Source: Ochotona curzoniae
Taxonomy: Eukaryota > Chordata > Mammalia > Lagomorpha > Ochotonidae
Direction of reading: 5' to 3'
NCBI RefSeq assembly: GCF_017591425.1
Contig: NW_024467104.1
Span: 372,001-436,000 of the forward strand
Length of the DNA: 64,000 nt
Shown here: one piece after another, positions 34,670-44,008 of the stretch
Position numbering within the stretch: the stretch's first letter is position 1
How the letters are laid out: every line of letters begins with the position of its first letter
Position numbers and translations under genes: made by a program
Notes under the pieces: generated by a model
Databases searched by the model: none
What the model was told of the DNA's origin: nothing
Seen by the model: only the letters and a program-made list of their open reading frames with translations

Positions 34670-34920
34670 CTGATATGTGGTTGCTTCAAGAAAAATCATT
34701 CTGAACACAGCATATTGGTTACCAGAGGCTGGGAGAGGTGGGAAGGATAGAAGGAATTTAGAATAATAAACGGGGGAAGCTGACTGTGCTTCATCAAGTG
34801 ACACAAATATGAACAGAAATAATGAAAGGAAAACCTTCTGTCACTGATAGAGTATGAAATAGAACCTACTAATCAACAGCATAACAACAGGGGAAACTGA
34901 ATATGGGGGAAAATCAGAAC
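34670..34920 (+). mobile_element. Probable L1 3' UTR fragment (unit 2 copy)
   Basis: Counterpart of 16386-16640. Confidence 0.42.
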
Positions 34921-35155
34921 TCTGCAGTACCTCACGACTTCTGTAAGTTTAAGGTTTTGCTGAAATTATAAAGAAAAATAGTTTTGTTGATTGAATGTTT
35001 AAAAGGAACACACATACTCAAAGAGCTTTGAGATAAAAATGCACTTTCTGAATTAGATCAATGATTAGAAAAAGTATTAACTTGTCATAGGAGTTACAAA
35101 AACTTTGGCAAAGCAGAAATGTGAGCACATAGCAAGGTAACTAGTAAGAATGAAA

Positions 35156-35452
35156 GGTGCCAGGATCCCATATAGGCACCTATACTAGTACCTGTTCTAA
35201 TCCTGGGGGCCTGCTTTCCATCCAGCTCCCTGCTTGTGACATGGGAAAGCAGCTGAGGACAGCCCAAAGTCTTTGGACCGTGCACCCACGTGGGAGACCT
35301 GGGAGAGGTTCCGTACTCCTGAATTTGGATTGGCTCAGCTCTGGCCGTTGCGGCCACTTGGGCAGTAAATCAATGGATGGAAGTTCTTCCTCTCTGTCTC
35401 TCCTCCTCTCTGTATATCTGACTTTCCAATAAAAAAGAAATAAATCTTCAAG
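35156..35452 (+). repeat. CSINE, 5' truncated (unit 2 copy)
   Basis: Counterpart of 16883-17180. Confidence 0.87.
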
Positions 35453-35496
35453 AAAAATGGCATAGTCTCTATTGAGCTCTAGCGTCAGTGCAAACT

Positions 35497-35592
35497 GTGA
35501 CTGACTTCTTGTTTCACAGCTTTTTTTTTTTAACCTCTGTGTTTCTTAGTGTGTAAATCAGAAGAGTGACCAATGGTATTCCAAGTATAAAA
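35497..35592 (-). pseudogene. OR4C-type receptor remnant (unit 2 copy)
   Basis: Counterpart of 17222-17322, further decayed. The stretch before TCTTAGTGTG is shortened, and the NPLIYTLRN codons carry extra changes (GAAGAGTGACCAATG instead of GAGGATTGAGCAATG). GACTGACTTCTTG at the 3' end is kept. Confidence 0.72.
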
Positions 35593-35842
35593 CATTACTC
35601 TCTCTTTCATGTGATTTGGTTCCTACTACCCACATAAATTAACTGAATTGAGTTTCTGCTTCCTGGCTTCAGCAGAGGCCACATCCTGGGCCAATAAATG
35701 CACGTGGGGAAGCAGCCTATGTGGGCTTTCTCCCTTCCCTTTCTCTCCATATGTCTGTCTCTCCTAAACAGTGGGTCATTAAGTGACAAAGAAAGGATTA
35801 TATATGAATATGTCAAGCCTCACTCTAAGGTGTAATTTCTTG

Positions 35843-36230
35843 GATTCATAAACTATGACATGTTAACAGAGAGTTTTGGAATTAATTTTACTTAGGCATT
35901 ATTTAGAACTCTGTCCTTGCCTTTGGCTCATAAAGCAAGAAAGGAAAAATGCATTCCCCAGGGAATATGATTAAATGTGATCAATTACTTCTAGCATAAT
36001 CTCTTGGCCTTCAAGGCTGATGCAACACTTTAATTATTTTAAATGTTTATTGCCAAGACCATTTCCACACTAAGAAGCACTGTTTCAAATCCCCAGTGAT
36101 AAGGGCTGCGGTCAAGTTTGTTGGCTAGGAACATCAGAGTTGAATGCTACTGCTGAGCTACCTAAAACGGGTCCTCCTTGCAGCTCCAACTACCTGAAGT
36201 AATTAAAGATTTTCTCATGTTATTACAATG
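35843..36230 (+). repeat. Ancient shared non-coding block (unit 2 copy)
   Basis: Counterpart of 17571-17965 and also related to 54249-54640. Confidence 0.58.
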
Positions 36231-36245
36231 GTAAGCAACCGTCAG

Positions 36246-36535
36246 GAGGTTGGTGTTCTGGTATAGCACTGAATTCACTTCCTGTGGCACTGGCAGCCCA
36301 TATGGGTGCAAGGTCAAGTCCTGGCTGCTTCACTTCCTGTCCAGCTCCCTGCTGTGTCTGGAAAAATTGTGCAAGATGACCCAAGGTCTTGAACCCTTGC
36401 ATTATGTGGGAGACTTGGAAGAAGCTCTTGGCTTCCAGCTACACACCAGCTCAGCTCCAGCCATTGTATCTAGGATTCAACTAAAGGAATTCTGACATGT
36501 GATGCAGGCATTTTATTGGTTAGACCGATTTCTGT
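36246..36535 (+). repeat. Older CSINE-related SINE (unit 2 copy)
   Basis: Counterpart of 17976-18265. Confidence 0.75.
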
Positions 36536-36551
36536 CCCTAACTGCCATTGT

Positions 36552-36815
36552 TAGACATAACATAAAAATTAAATCTTATCAAGATAATAATGATTTAGTT
36601 GAACTTAATTGTAACTAGAATGTTAAATTATGTAAAATTGTCAAGATCATTAGAAGCAAAACTACAGACTGGGAAAAATATTTGCAAAATAACATTTGAT
36701 AAGAGGCTACTTGTTAAAACATGCAAAGAGCATTTTAAGTGTTATAATAAAAACATCTGATTCAAAAAAGTTCAAAATATCTAGCAATTTCACTAAATTA
36801 CAGATATACCCCCAT
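36552..36815 (+). mobile_element. Old L1 ORF2 3' fragment (unit 2 copy)
   Basis: Counterpart of 18280-18560. Confidence 0.58.
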
Positions 36816-37244
36816 TTTAAAAATTTTAGATCTAACTTCTGCATGGAAACGGATTGAACAAAATGCTTTTAACAATGAAAGAATTCAGCAAAGAAGTTAT
36901 AGTAATCAACAGGAACACAAAACCAAAAGCAACTACGCTGAAATAAGTAAAGATAGTATCAGTGTAATTGCATGCATCATCATTTTTATCAAGTTCAGGG
37001 CCAATGCAGATTACAACATTCTTCTGCATTAGGGATGCATTTCTTGGGCCATAGTTTTTTTCTTTTTTTAAAGAAACAAAAAACTGACATGGCTCACAGG
37101 GCTGAGGAAGGTTCAGGAACAGATGACTTCCACTGGCTAGCACAGCTCTACAAAGCTTAAACAACATACAAAACTAATGCATGTCTTCTAAGAGGGAGGA
37201 AGGAGTTCAGCTTTGTTCCAACATCTTTAAATTCCTGTTCCTCT
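36816..37244. other. Unidentified block with a chance 111-codon minus-strand frame
   Basis: The minus strand is open from 37167 to 36832. The predicted peptide has one hydrophobic stretch (FSVVAFGFVFLLITITSLL). Unit 1 loses the frame through indels near 18703 and 18783-18800, and no family is recognised, so I treat it as non-coding. Confidence 0.4.
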
Positions 37245-37573
37245 AGGGGTTGATGTCATGTTGTAGGAAGTTAAACCTCTGCCTGTAGTGTCAACATCCC
37301 ATATGGGGTCTGGTTCAAATCCTGGCTGCTGCACTTCCAACCAGCCTTCTGCTAGTGGACAAGGAAAGCAATGAAGGATGACCCAAGTCCTTGAGTCCCT
37401 ACATTTGTGTGGGAGACCTGGAAGAAACTCCTGGTTCCTGGCTCTGGATATTATCATCATTTGCGGAATGAACGAGTGGATAGAAGATTCATTCTCTCTC
37501 TTTTTCTCTCTCTCTCTTTCTCTCTGTCTCTCATTTTCTTTGTAATTCTGCCTTTCCAATAAAAATAAGTCAA
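37245..37573 (+). repeat. CSINE-related SINE with CT-rich tail (unit 2 copy)
   Basis: Counterpart of 18971-19308, with a different CT arrangement near 37494-37530. Confidence 0.85.
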
Positions 37574-37578
37574 TGTGT

Positions 37579-37910
37579 CAATATACAACGTTATGGAATT
37601 AATTGACATAGTATTGATACTGAGGCCTTGTTGGGGCTTTTAACTGACCGGATCTCTACTCTGTTAGACCTATCTTCAGACCATAGAAGGTCTCTCCAAG
37701 AGGCCACTGAACTTATCTGGACAATAAGACGCTGAACTTTATGCTAGGCATGTGTTTGCAAGCAATGAATCTCAACTGAACTTGAACTATGGTTATGCAA
37801 CAAGGTGGAGGAATCCACCATGGGGGCAGGGTTATGGGAGGGATGGGGGGAATCCCCAGCGCCTATAAAACTGTACTACATAATACAATGTAAGCAACAA
37901 TAAAAAAAAA
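37579..37910 (+). mobile_element. L1-type 3' end with 5' inversion (unit 2 copy)
   Basis: Counterpart of 19311-19645. The flanking duplication AATAAGTCAATGTGT is better preserved here than in unit 1. Confidence 0.72.
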
Positions 37911-38409
37911 ATAAGTCAATGTGTAAAAAAAATCATATTCCCCACGGAACTGAATAAATCAGCATGGTCTGATTGGCCCACCTTTTCCTGGCATAGATCT
38001 CCAAGAGTGACAGGACACATATGTAAGGATTCTTCATCAGGTAGGAAAATTCATGATATTTTTTGATTCTGTTTCCCAAGGGGCCTGATTCTGTCTGGTC
38101 TCACACAGAGCAATCTTTGACTTGTTTGTCTCACTTAGCCAGGGAACACATAGAACAAGATATTATAGGCTCCTAAAAGTAAAACAGTCTGCAGTCTTGG
38201 AGGCTTCTAGCAGTGAAGACCCCAGAATTTTCACCTGAGTGGATTGCTTAAAGCCTTCCTCGGTAAAAGGCTGTCAGTACAGATTATCAGAGTGAACTGA
38301 TTCATCAAGGACAGAAACACACATATTCAAAAAACAGAAAGAATTGGAAAACATCAAGTAAAAACTATGTATTCGGACATGTAAGAAATATGTATCGGTG
38401 AACTTATTT
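37911..38409. other. No gene seen (unit 2 copy of 19646-20129)
   Basis: Non-coding, nearly the same as unit 1. Confidence 0.4.
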
Positions 38410-38560
38410 GGAATGATTTATCTCAACTAAACCTGAACTATGGTTGTGCAACAGCGGGGAGGAGCCCACCATGGGGGGAGGGTTGAAGAGGGGTGGGGGA
38501 AATCCCAGTGCCTATATAGAACCGTGTCACATGATGCAATGTAATTAAAAAATATATATA
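38410..38560 (+). mobile_element. Short L1-type 3' end (unit 2 copy)
   Basis: Counterpart of 20150-20290. Confidence 0.7.
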
Positions 38561-38604
38561 AAAAAATTTAAAAAAGAAATATTATTATTATTATTATTGT
38601 TATT

Positions 38605-38820
38605 GTTTTAATCCAGAAAAAAAAAGAATTCAATGAATTTCAAAAGAGCAAAGATATCACTGAATGAATTGGAAAAGCAAAACACAAACAAAACAAAATC
38701 ATGTATAATAAATAATTGAACGTAAATTCTGAAAATGAAGACTATTGTCAAAAATTTGCTGATGGGTCACAAGAGCAGATTCGAGGAAACAAAACAATCA
38801 CAGAACTAAGTCATAACTAT
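38605..38820 (+). mobile_element. Old L1 ORF1-like fragment (unit 2 copy)
   Basis: Counterpart of 20340-20560. Confidence 0.45.
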
Positions 38821-39246
38821 TCATTTGAAATTTTCCAATCAGCAGAGCAAAAGTCTTGTAAAAGATGGGATAAAGCATGAAGAAGTCAAACGGTATAACC
38901 AGATGACCCAGTGCATGCACCATTGGATTTGAAGAAGGGTATTTGAGAGATTATAAAGTAAGTTTAAAGTATTATATCCCAAAAATATAAGGAAGAGTGA
39001 TAAAGGAAGGAGAAAGAGTGATAATGAAATGAAAAATTGATAAAGGAAGAGGGAGAGAAGGTGGGCATAGGAGAGGGAGGGAAGACAGGGTAGGAAGGAT
39101 TCTTATGCCCTTAAAACTGTTTACAAAATACATGACATGCATTCCCTTAAATTCCCCTAAATCTCCTTAAAGTTGAAGAGACAATTAGGAATCTACATTA
39201 AGAAAGCCGCCTAGGTAAGAGAAAGAGAAATGAAAGACTTTTGTTA
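38821..39246. other. Purine-rich stretch, no gene seen (unit 2 copy)
   Basis: Counterpart of 20561-20995. Confidence 0.4.
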
Positions 39247-39259
39247 CAAAATAATCGGT

Positions 39260-39594
39260 TGGGCCCGGCGCGGTGGCTCAGTGGTTAAGGTCCTCGCCTT
39301 GCATGCCCAGGATCCCATATGGGTGCCGGTTCTATTCCCGGCAGCCCCGCTTCCCATCCAGCTCCCTGCCTGTGGCCACGGAAAGCAGTGGAGGACAGCC
39401 CAAAGCTTTGGGTCCCTGCACCCACGTGGAAGACTGGAAGAGGCTCCTGGCTTCGGATCTGCATAGTATCGGCGGTTGCGCTCACTTGGGGAGTGACTCA
39501 TCGGACGGAAGATCTTCCTCTCTGTCTCTCCTCTCTGTATATCCACCTTTCCAATAAATAAAAAAATAATAATAAAAATAAATCTTAAAGAAAC
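39260..39594 (+). repeat. Full-length CSINE spanning the duplication endpoint
   Basis: Complete near-consensus SINE with a GTGGCTCAGTGG A-box-like head, a B-box-like GGTTCTATTCC (39328-39338) and an A-rich tail. The target duplication CAAAATAATCGGT lies at 39247-39259 and 39595-39607. It is inserted in an old L1. Homology with unit 1 stops inside it at 39396. Confidence 0.94.
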
Positions 39595-39604
39595 CAAAAT
39601 AATC

Positions 39605-40310
39605 GGTCAACCAGAGAAAAGGAAAAGAACAAATAGAGGGACATACTTATTATAAACCAAACACAAAAACACAAAAATTGATATAGTTTCTACCAACAAT
39701 TATGTACAAGAAAAAATGTATTAAAATCTCTAATGAAAATATAGTGAGGATACCTGGAATAACAAACATTTCTAATTTCATGTTAACACCAAAATACTCA
39801 GGCTAAAGTCAAAGGTACATTTATCTGGGACTTACAGGGATAGAAAAAGACACTCCAAGAAAATGGTAAGTGAAAATCCAACAGTGTTGTAGATATACCT
39901 CTATCATTAAAATACAAGGTAAGGCAAAACTTGCAAGAAGAAACTAAGGGGAACCATCTCACAATGTTAGGGAAATGCATAATAAAGCATAACTGCCAAA
40001 AGTTTACATTCAACCAGCATTGTGGCAACTACATAGAAGAGGCACATGCTAAAAAGAAGGCACAGTAGGCAATAGGCATAAGGGACCTCGATATCCCACT
40101 TTCAACAATGGACAGATCCTACAGACAGAAAATTAAGCAAGCACTGAAGCCTGAGACATATGTGCAGAACATGCCATTCCAAAGTGGCACAATACACATT
40201 GTTCTCATGGGTATGTGTAATATTCTTTAGGGACTATTGTGAAACAAGGGTTGATAGATTTCAGAATATTAAAATCATACCAAGTATTTTTCTTGGTTAT
40301 CATAGAAGGA
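39605..40310 (+). mobile_element. Old L1 ORF2 endonuclease-region fragment
   Basis: CACTTTCAACAATGGACAGA, CTACAGACAGAAAATTAAGC, AATACACATTGTTCTCATGG and AAAATCATACCAAGTATTTT follow the order of mammalian L1 ORF2 in the endonuclease region. The frame is broken. It directly follows the SINE and probably continues the L1 interrupted by it. Confidence 0.75.
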
Positions 40311-40319
40311 AACTATCCC

Positions 40320-40632
40320 AGGGGCTGACATGCTGACTCTGCTGGCTGATCCTCTGCTTGCAAGTGCCAGCATTCCAGAAGAGCTCTGATTCTTGGCCCA
40401 AATGCTCCACTTCTCATCCAGTTCCCCACCTATGCTGTGAAAGCAGCAAAGGATGGCTCAAAGTTTTGGGACCCTTCATCCACAGGGACATCTCAGAAGT
40501 TCCCAGCTTCTGGCTTCAGATCAGCTCAGCTCCGACCATTACAGACACTTGGGGAATGAACCAGCAGATGGAAGATCTTTCTGTCTCTCCTTCTCTTTGT
40601 AAAGCTTTCTAAGAAAAAGGAATAAATTTTAA
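40320..40632 (+). repeat. Older CSINE-related SINE
   Basis: CTCATCCAGTTCCCCACC, AAGGATGGCTCAAAGTTTTG, CACTTGGGGAATGAACCAGC and an AAGGAATAAATTTTAAAAAG end. It lies about 50 bases beyond the 3' end of the minus-strand receptor gene. Confidence 0.82.
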
Positions 40633-40684
40633 AAAGAAACTATACCTCAATAACATAATGGTTTGAAGGATTTGAAGCCTGTAT

Positions 40685-41617
40685 TCACCTTTTATTATCC
40701 GAGACTGACTTCTTGCTCCACAATTTTCTCATAGCGTTCTTCACTTCTGCATTCCTCAGTGTGTAAATCAGAGGATTGAGCAAAGGTGTTCCAATTGTAT
40801 AAAACACAGCTATCATCTTATCCATAGGGAAAGTGGTGGCAGGGCGGGTGTATATGAATATGCAAGGACCAAAGAATAAGACGACCACAATGATGTGAGA
40901 GACGCAGGTGGACAGGGCTTTTTTCCTCCCTTCAGCACTGTGGTTTCTCAGAGAACACAGGATGATCACGTAAGAGAACATCAACATGACAAAACTCACT
41001 GTGCAAATGGCCCCACTGTTGGAGACCAGGAGTAGGTTGACCACATAGGTGTCTGCACAGGCGAGATTCAACAAGGGCTGCAAGTCACAGAAATAGTGAT
41101 CGATCACATTAGGACCACAGAAAGGCAAACTCAAAGCAAGGGAAATCTGAGCTAAAGAATGGACGCAGGACCCCACCCAGGCTACAGCCACCAAGATGGT
41201 ACAGACCTGGTGGCTCATGATGGTCATGTAGTGCAGGGGCTTACAGATGGCCACATAGCGGTCAGCAGCCATGAGAACAAGGATGAAGATTTCCAGGCAG
41301 CCAAAGAAATGGAATGTAAAGACCTGGATTATGCATTCACTGAAAGAAATAGTGGCTGTCTTCAAAAGAGCATCAGCAATGGTTCTAGGAGCGATGGAGG
41401 TGGAGAAGCAGGTATCAGACAGGGATAAGTGGAAAAGGAAGAAGTACATTGGACTCCTAAGTGCCTGGCTGGTCCTGATGGTAACAAGAATCAGCAAGTT
41501 CCCCAGTAAAGTCCCCAGGTAAGAGAGCAAAAAGGCGACAAACACTGTTTTCTTCCTGACAGGATCTTCTGTCAACCCAAGTAGGATGAACTCAGACACA
41601 TTATTATTCAGCTGCAT
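40685..41617 (-). CDS. OR4C16-like: Olfactory receptor, OR4C16-like
   Basis: Intact 310-residue receptor on the minus strand. The start gives a standard N-terminus with an N-glycosylation site (NVS, residues 6-8) and lies 43 bases after a splice acceptor. Motifs are GN at 39-40, PMYFFL at 56-61, Cys95, ADRYVAIC at 118-125, PFCGPNVIDHYFCDLQ at 165-180, KALSTCVSH, and NPLIYTLRN near 281-289. The DRY box is preceded by Ala-Ala instead of the usual Ala-Tyr, a variation I recall in human OR4C relatives too. An AATAAA overlaps the final codons, next to the TGA stop. It is oriented against its neighbours. The closest remembered human gene is OR4C16, with OR4C11 the alternative. Ligand unknown. Confidence 0.95.
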   Translation of the reverse strand: MQLNNNVSEFILLGLTEDPVRKKTVFVAFLLSYLGTLLGNLLILVTIRTSQALRSPMYFFLFHLSLSDTCFSTSIAPRTIADALLKTATISFSECIIQVFTFHFFGCLEIFILVLMAADRYVAICKPLHYMTIMSHQVCTILVAVAWVGSCVHSLAQISLALSLPFCGPNVIDHYFCDLQPLLNLACADTYVVNLLLVSNSGAICTVSFVMLMFSYVIILCSLRNHSAEGRKKALSTCVSHIIVVVLFFGPCIFIYTRPATTFPMDKMIAVFYTIGTPLLNPLIYTLRNAEVKNAMRKLWSKKSVSDNKR

Positions 41618-41659
41618 TTCTTCATGAACACGGTGAAGAGACGAGTGTGAAAGGCTTAT

Positions 41660-41676
41660 CTGTTAAATAAAAAGAG
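41660..41676 (-). promoter_or_regulatory. Splice acceptor before the OR4C16-like coding exon
   Basis: On the minus strand the sequence reads CCTCTTTTTATTTAACAG just upstream of the coding exon. It has a good pyrimidine tract and an AG. Confidence 0.6.
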
Positions 41677-42039
41677 GGGTATAATTAGGGTGTAGTCAGT
41701 GATGCTACAAAATTGTTTCAGCAAAATTGAACATTCCCCATCAGAGGGATTCTGTCTGCAATTTCTCAGTGAGTCCAACAACGTTTGTTCCTCCATTTGA
41801 ATGACCACTTCCCAAGCTAATTATGAGAACTAAATCTGCTTACAAATATAATGCCCTCCTATAGGCTACTTCAAATAGAGAACCTTGCAGTTTTTGGACA
41901 GCTGTGGTTGATTTTGTCAATCCAATGTTGTAGTATTAGCTTCATTTATTCTATATTCAGTAAATATCAGGTCCACATTTTGGATGGTGTATCATTGCTC
42001 ATTTATAATGCTCATTGCTTGTTTTTCGAGCTTTGTGAT
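41677..42039. other. No gene seen
   Basis: 5' flank of the OR4C16-like gene. AT-rich; no element recognised. Confidence 0.45.
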
Positions 42040-42053
42040 AAAAAGCCATCACC

Positions 42054-42377
42054 GGGCCCGGCGGCATGGCCTAGCAGCTAAAGTCCTCACCTTGAATGTG
42101 CTGGGATCCCATATGAGTGCCAGTTCTAATCCCGGCAGCTCCACTTCCCATCCAGCTCTCTGCTTGTGGCCTGGGAAGCAGTCAAGGACAGCCCAAGGCC
42201 TTGGGATCCTGCACCTGCATGGGAAACCTGGAAGAGGTTAATGGGTCCTGGTTTCAGATCAGCACAGCACCGGCCGTTACGGTCACTTAGGGAGTGCATC
42301 ATCGCACAGATCTTCCTTTCTGTCTCTCCTTCTCTCTATATATCTGACTTTGTAATAAAAATAAATAAAACTTTTAA
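42054..42377 (+). repeat. CSINE with target duplication
   Basis: Starts GGGCCCGGCGGCATGGCC, carries the GGTTCTAATCC-like B box as AGTTCTAATCC, and ends in an A-tail. AAAAAGCCATCACC flanks it at 42040-42053 and 42378-42391. Confidence 0.92.
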
Positions 42378-42775
42378 AAAAAGCCATCACCACCATGTTA
42401 TAGAGATTTTAAGCATATTTGATAGAGTGCATGCCTTTTATTCATGCATTGTTTGTGCTAGGGAACATTGTATGCTTCTCCACACAATTTCTCCAAAACT
42501 CCCAGCTTGAACTAAATAAAATGCTTACAGCCTATTTTATAATCAGATACCACCCTAGATGCTAACGTTTTAACTGTCTCCTTTATAAAGTTGCCCTGCT
42601 TTATTAAAAGGACATATTGGAGCACTTGGAATCCTTGAGACTGCGTTTAAATAAAAGCAGTGTATTATTTCTCAATTCACTTCATGTGCAGATATTATGC
42701 ATATACATAGATATATTTTTTTCGAAAGGAGGGATACAGGCATTACAAATGAAGGACCGTGGCAATGAACATAGT

Positions 42776-42960
42776 TATGGTTTAACTATTTTTTAACTGT
42801 TTTTTAACTATTAAACCATAGTTAATGACTTATTTTGGAAATAAAAAAGAGTAAGCTATATATATACATATATACACACACATATATATCTTATATAAAT
42901 TTGTTTCAAATATATATGTTTGAATATGTATTTGAAATATATATATTTGAAATAAGATTT
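42776..42960. repeat. AT-rich inverted repeats and (TA)n tract
   Basis: Arms TATGGTTTAA (42776-42785) and TTAAACCATA (42811-42820) enclose three TTTTAACT-type repeats. Further on, a (TA)n/(CA)n stretch leads into arms TTCAAATATATAT (42905-42917) and ATATATATTTGAA (42939-42951). Confidence 0.75.
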
Positions 42961-43849
42961 ATTTTTTAGTCTGAGAAGAAATATTATGGGCCTCAATTTC
43001 CAGAATGAAATTTTTTCTCTAGATATTTTTTGTTAAGATGGCATTGGAGGGAATATATATGTTAATACAAACATAAGCTCAGGTGCATCTCTTAAAATAA
43101 AATCTGGAAGGCACACAAAGCCTGTGTATTCCTCTCTGACATCACTTATAACTTTAATACATGGTGTTGAAAGTAGGAGTTGGCCAAACATAAAATATAA
43201 GAGAAATGCACACATATTTCTTCAGTCATTTGAAACTCTTGTTTTAAATTTTATTGATTCTCCTCAAAATACTTGAATATTCTAAAGCATTCAAACAAGT
43301 ATTAAATATTAATATGCTTTATCAATGAATTGTCTTTGGGGAAAATATGATAAGGATAACACTTTCAGTGCTTCAAGAATAAAAATAATAAATACTTTTG
43401 ATGCTATTATTGTCAATAAGGATTTCATCCCATAAGGGAACAGGGTTGGAATATCAAGCTTATTAAATTAAGCTTTTTTTTTTTTTTTACTTTATTCATC
43501 AAACAGTGATCATAGAAACCTCTCAGAAAATTTCACTTCTCAACAAGGATTTTCCTGACATCTTTTCTTGCAAAATTACATATAATTCTTGAAGTGAAAT
43601 TATTCTTTTAACTTCTTTTTTTAAAATAAGAAATATTTGCTTTTCACATGTTTTATTTCCAAATGTATTTCATAGATACAATACTTAAAAGATGAGTCTA
43701 CTTCCCTTCCCTCATTTTTCCTCCCTTCATTTCTGCTCTATAATTCATTTTGATTCTTTTCAAAAATGTAATTTCACTCTACTCTATAATCCCAGGGTTC
43801 AGGCACCACTAATCACCATTATCCCATAATATGTAACATGTTACAATAT
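42961..43849. other. No gene seen
   Basis: Very AT-rich DNA with T and A runs. No gene or named repeat. Confidence 0.45.
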
Positions 43850-43945
43850 GGGAAAAATAATAGTCTTACCCACTTTCCTGTAGCCCTTGAACCTTTTTGC
43901 CCTAATTAACAATGTAAAGATTGTCAAAATATAAAAAAAAAAAGA
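43850..43945 (+). repeat. Retroposon 3' end related to the end of the 1930-5608 element
   Basis: AATAGTCTTACCCACTTTCC then TAGCCCTTGAACCTTTTTGC and AAACA-like, A-rich DNA parallels AATGGTCTTGCCTACTTTCC and TAGTCCTTGACCTTTCCCGC at about 5515-5560. No minisatellite precedes it here. Confidence 0.5.
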
Positions 43946-43964
43946 AAACACAAATAAAGGAGGG

Positions 43965-44008
43965 TACTACAAAAAAAAAAAAAAGAAAGAAAAGAAAAGA
44001 AAAGAAAG
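43965..44008 (+). repeat. A-rich and (AAAAG)n low-complexity tract
   Basis: Poly(A) followed by AAAGAAAAGAAAAGAAAAG-type repeats; may be a degenerated retroposon tail. Confidence 0.8.

Larger units (their letters stand above)
21141..39396 (+). repeat. Segmental duplication, unit 2
   Basis: Second direct copy of the unit. It begins inside OR4P4-like coding sequence and ends at the point in the 39260 CSINE that matches 21140. At 18.26 kb it is shorter than unit 1, mainly because of a 2,722-bp deletion in its first kilobase and a 476-bp difference near 25180, partly offset by a SINE fragment at 24873. Confidence 0.93.

Noticed and set aside
36832..37167. 111-codon minus-strand frame with a hydrophobic stretch
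   Set aside because: Frameshifted in the near-identical unit 1 copy, no recognised family, no splice or start context. Most likely chance.
39260..39340. tRNA gene suggested by A-box and B-box-like sequences
   Set aside because: These are the pol III promoter boxes of the tRNA-derived CSINE head. The cloverleaf is not maintained, and the sequence continues into the SINE body.
41159..41522. Plus-strand frames over the OR4C16-like gene
   Set aside because: Antisense shadows of an intact receptor gene whose minus-strand reading has all family motifs.
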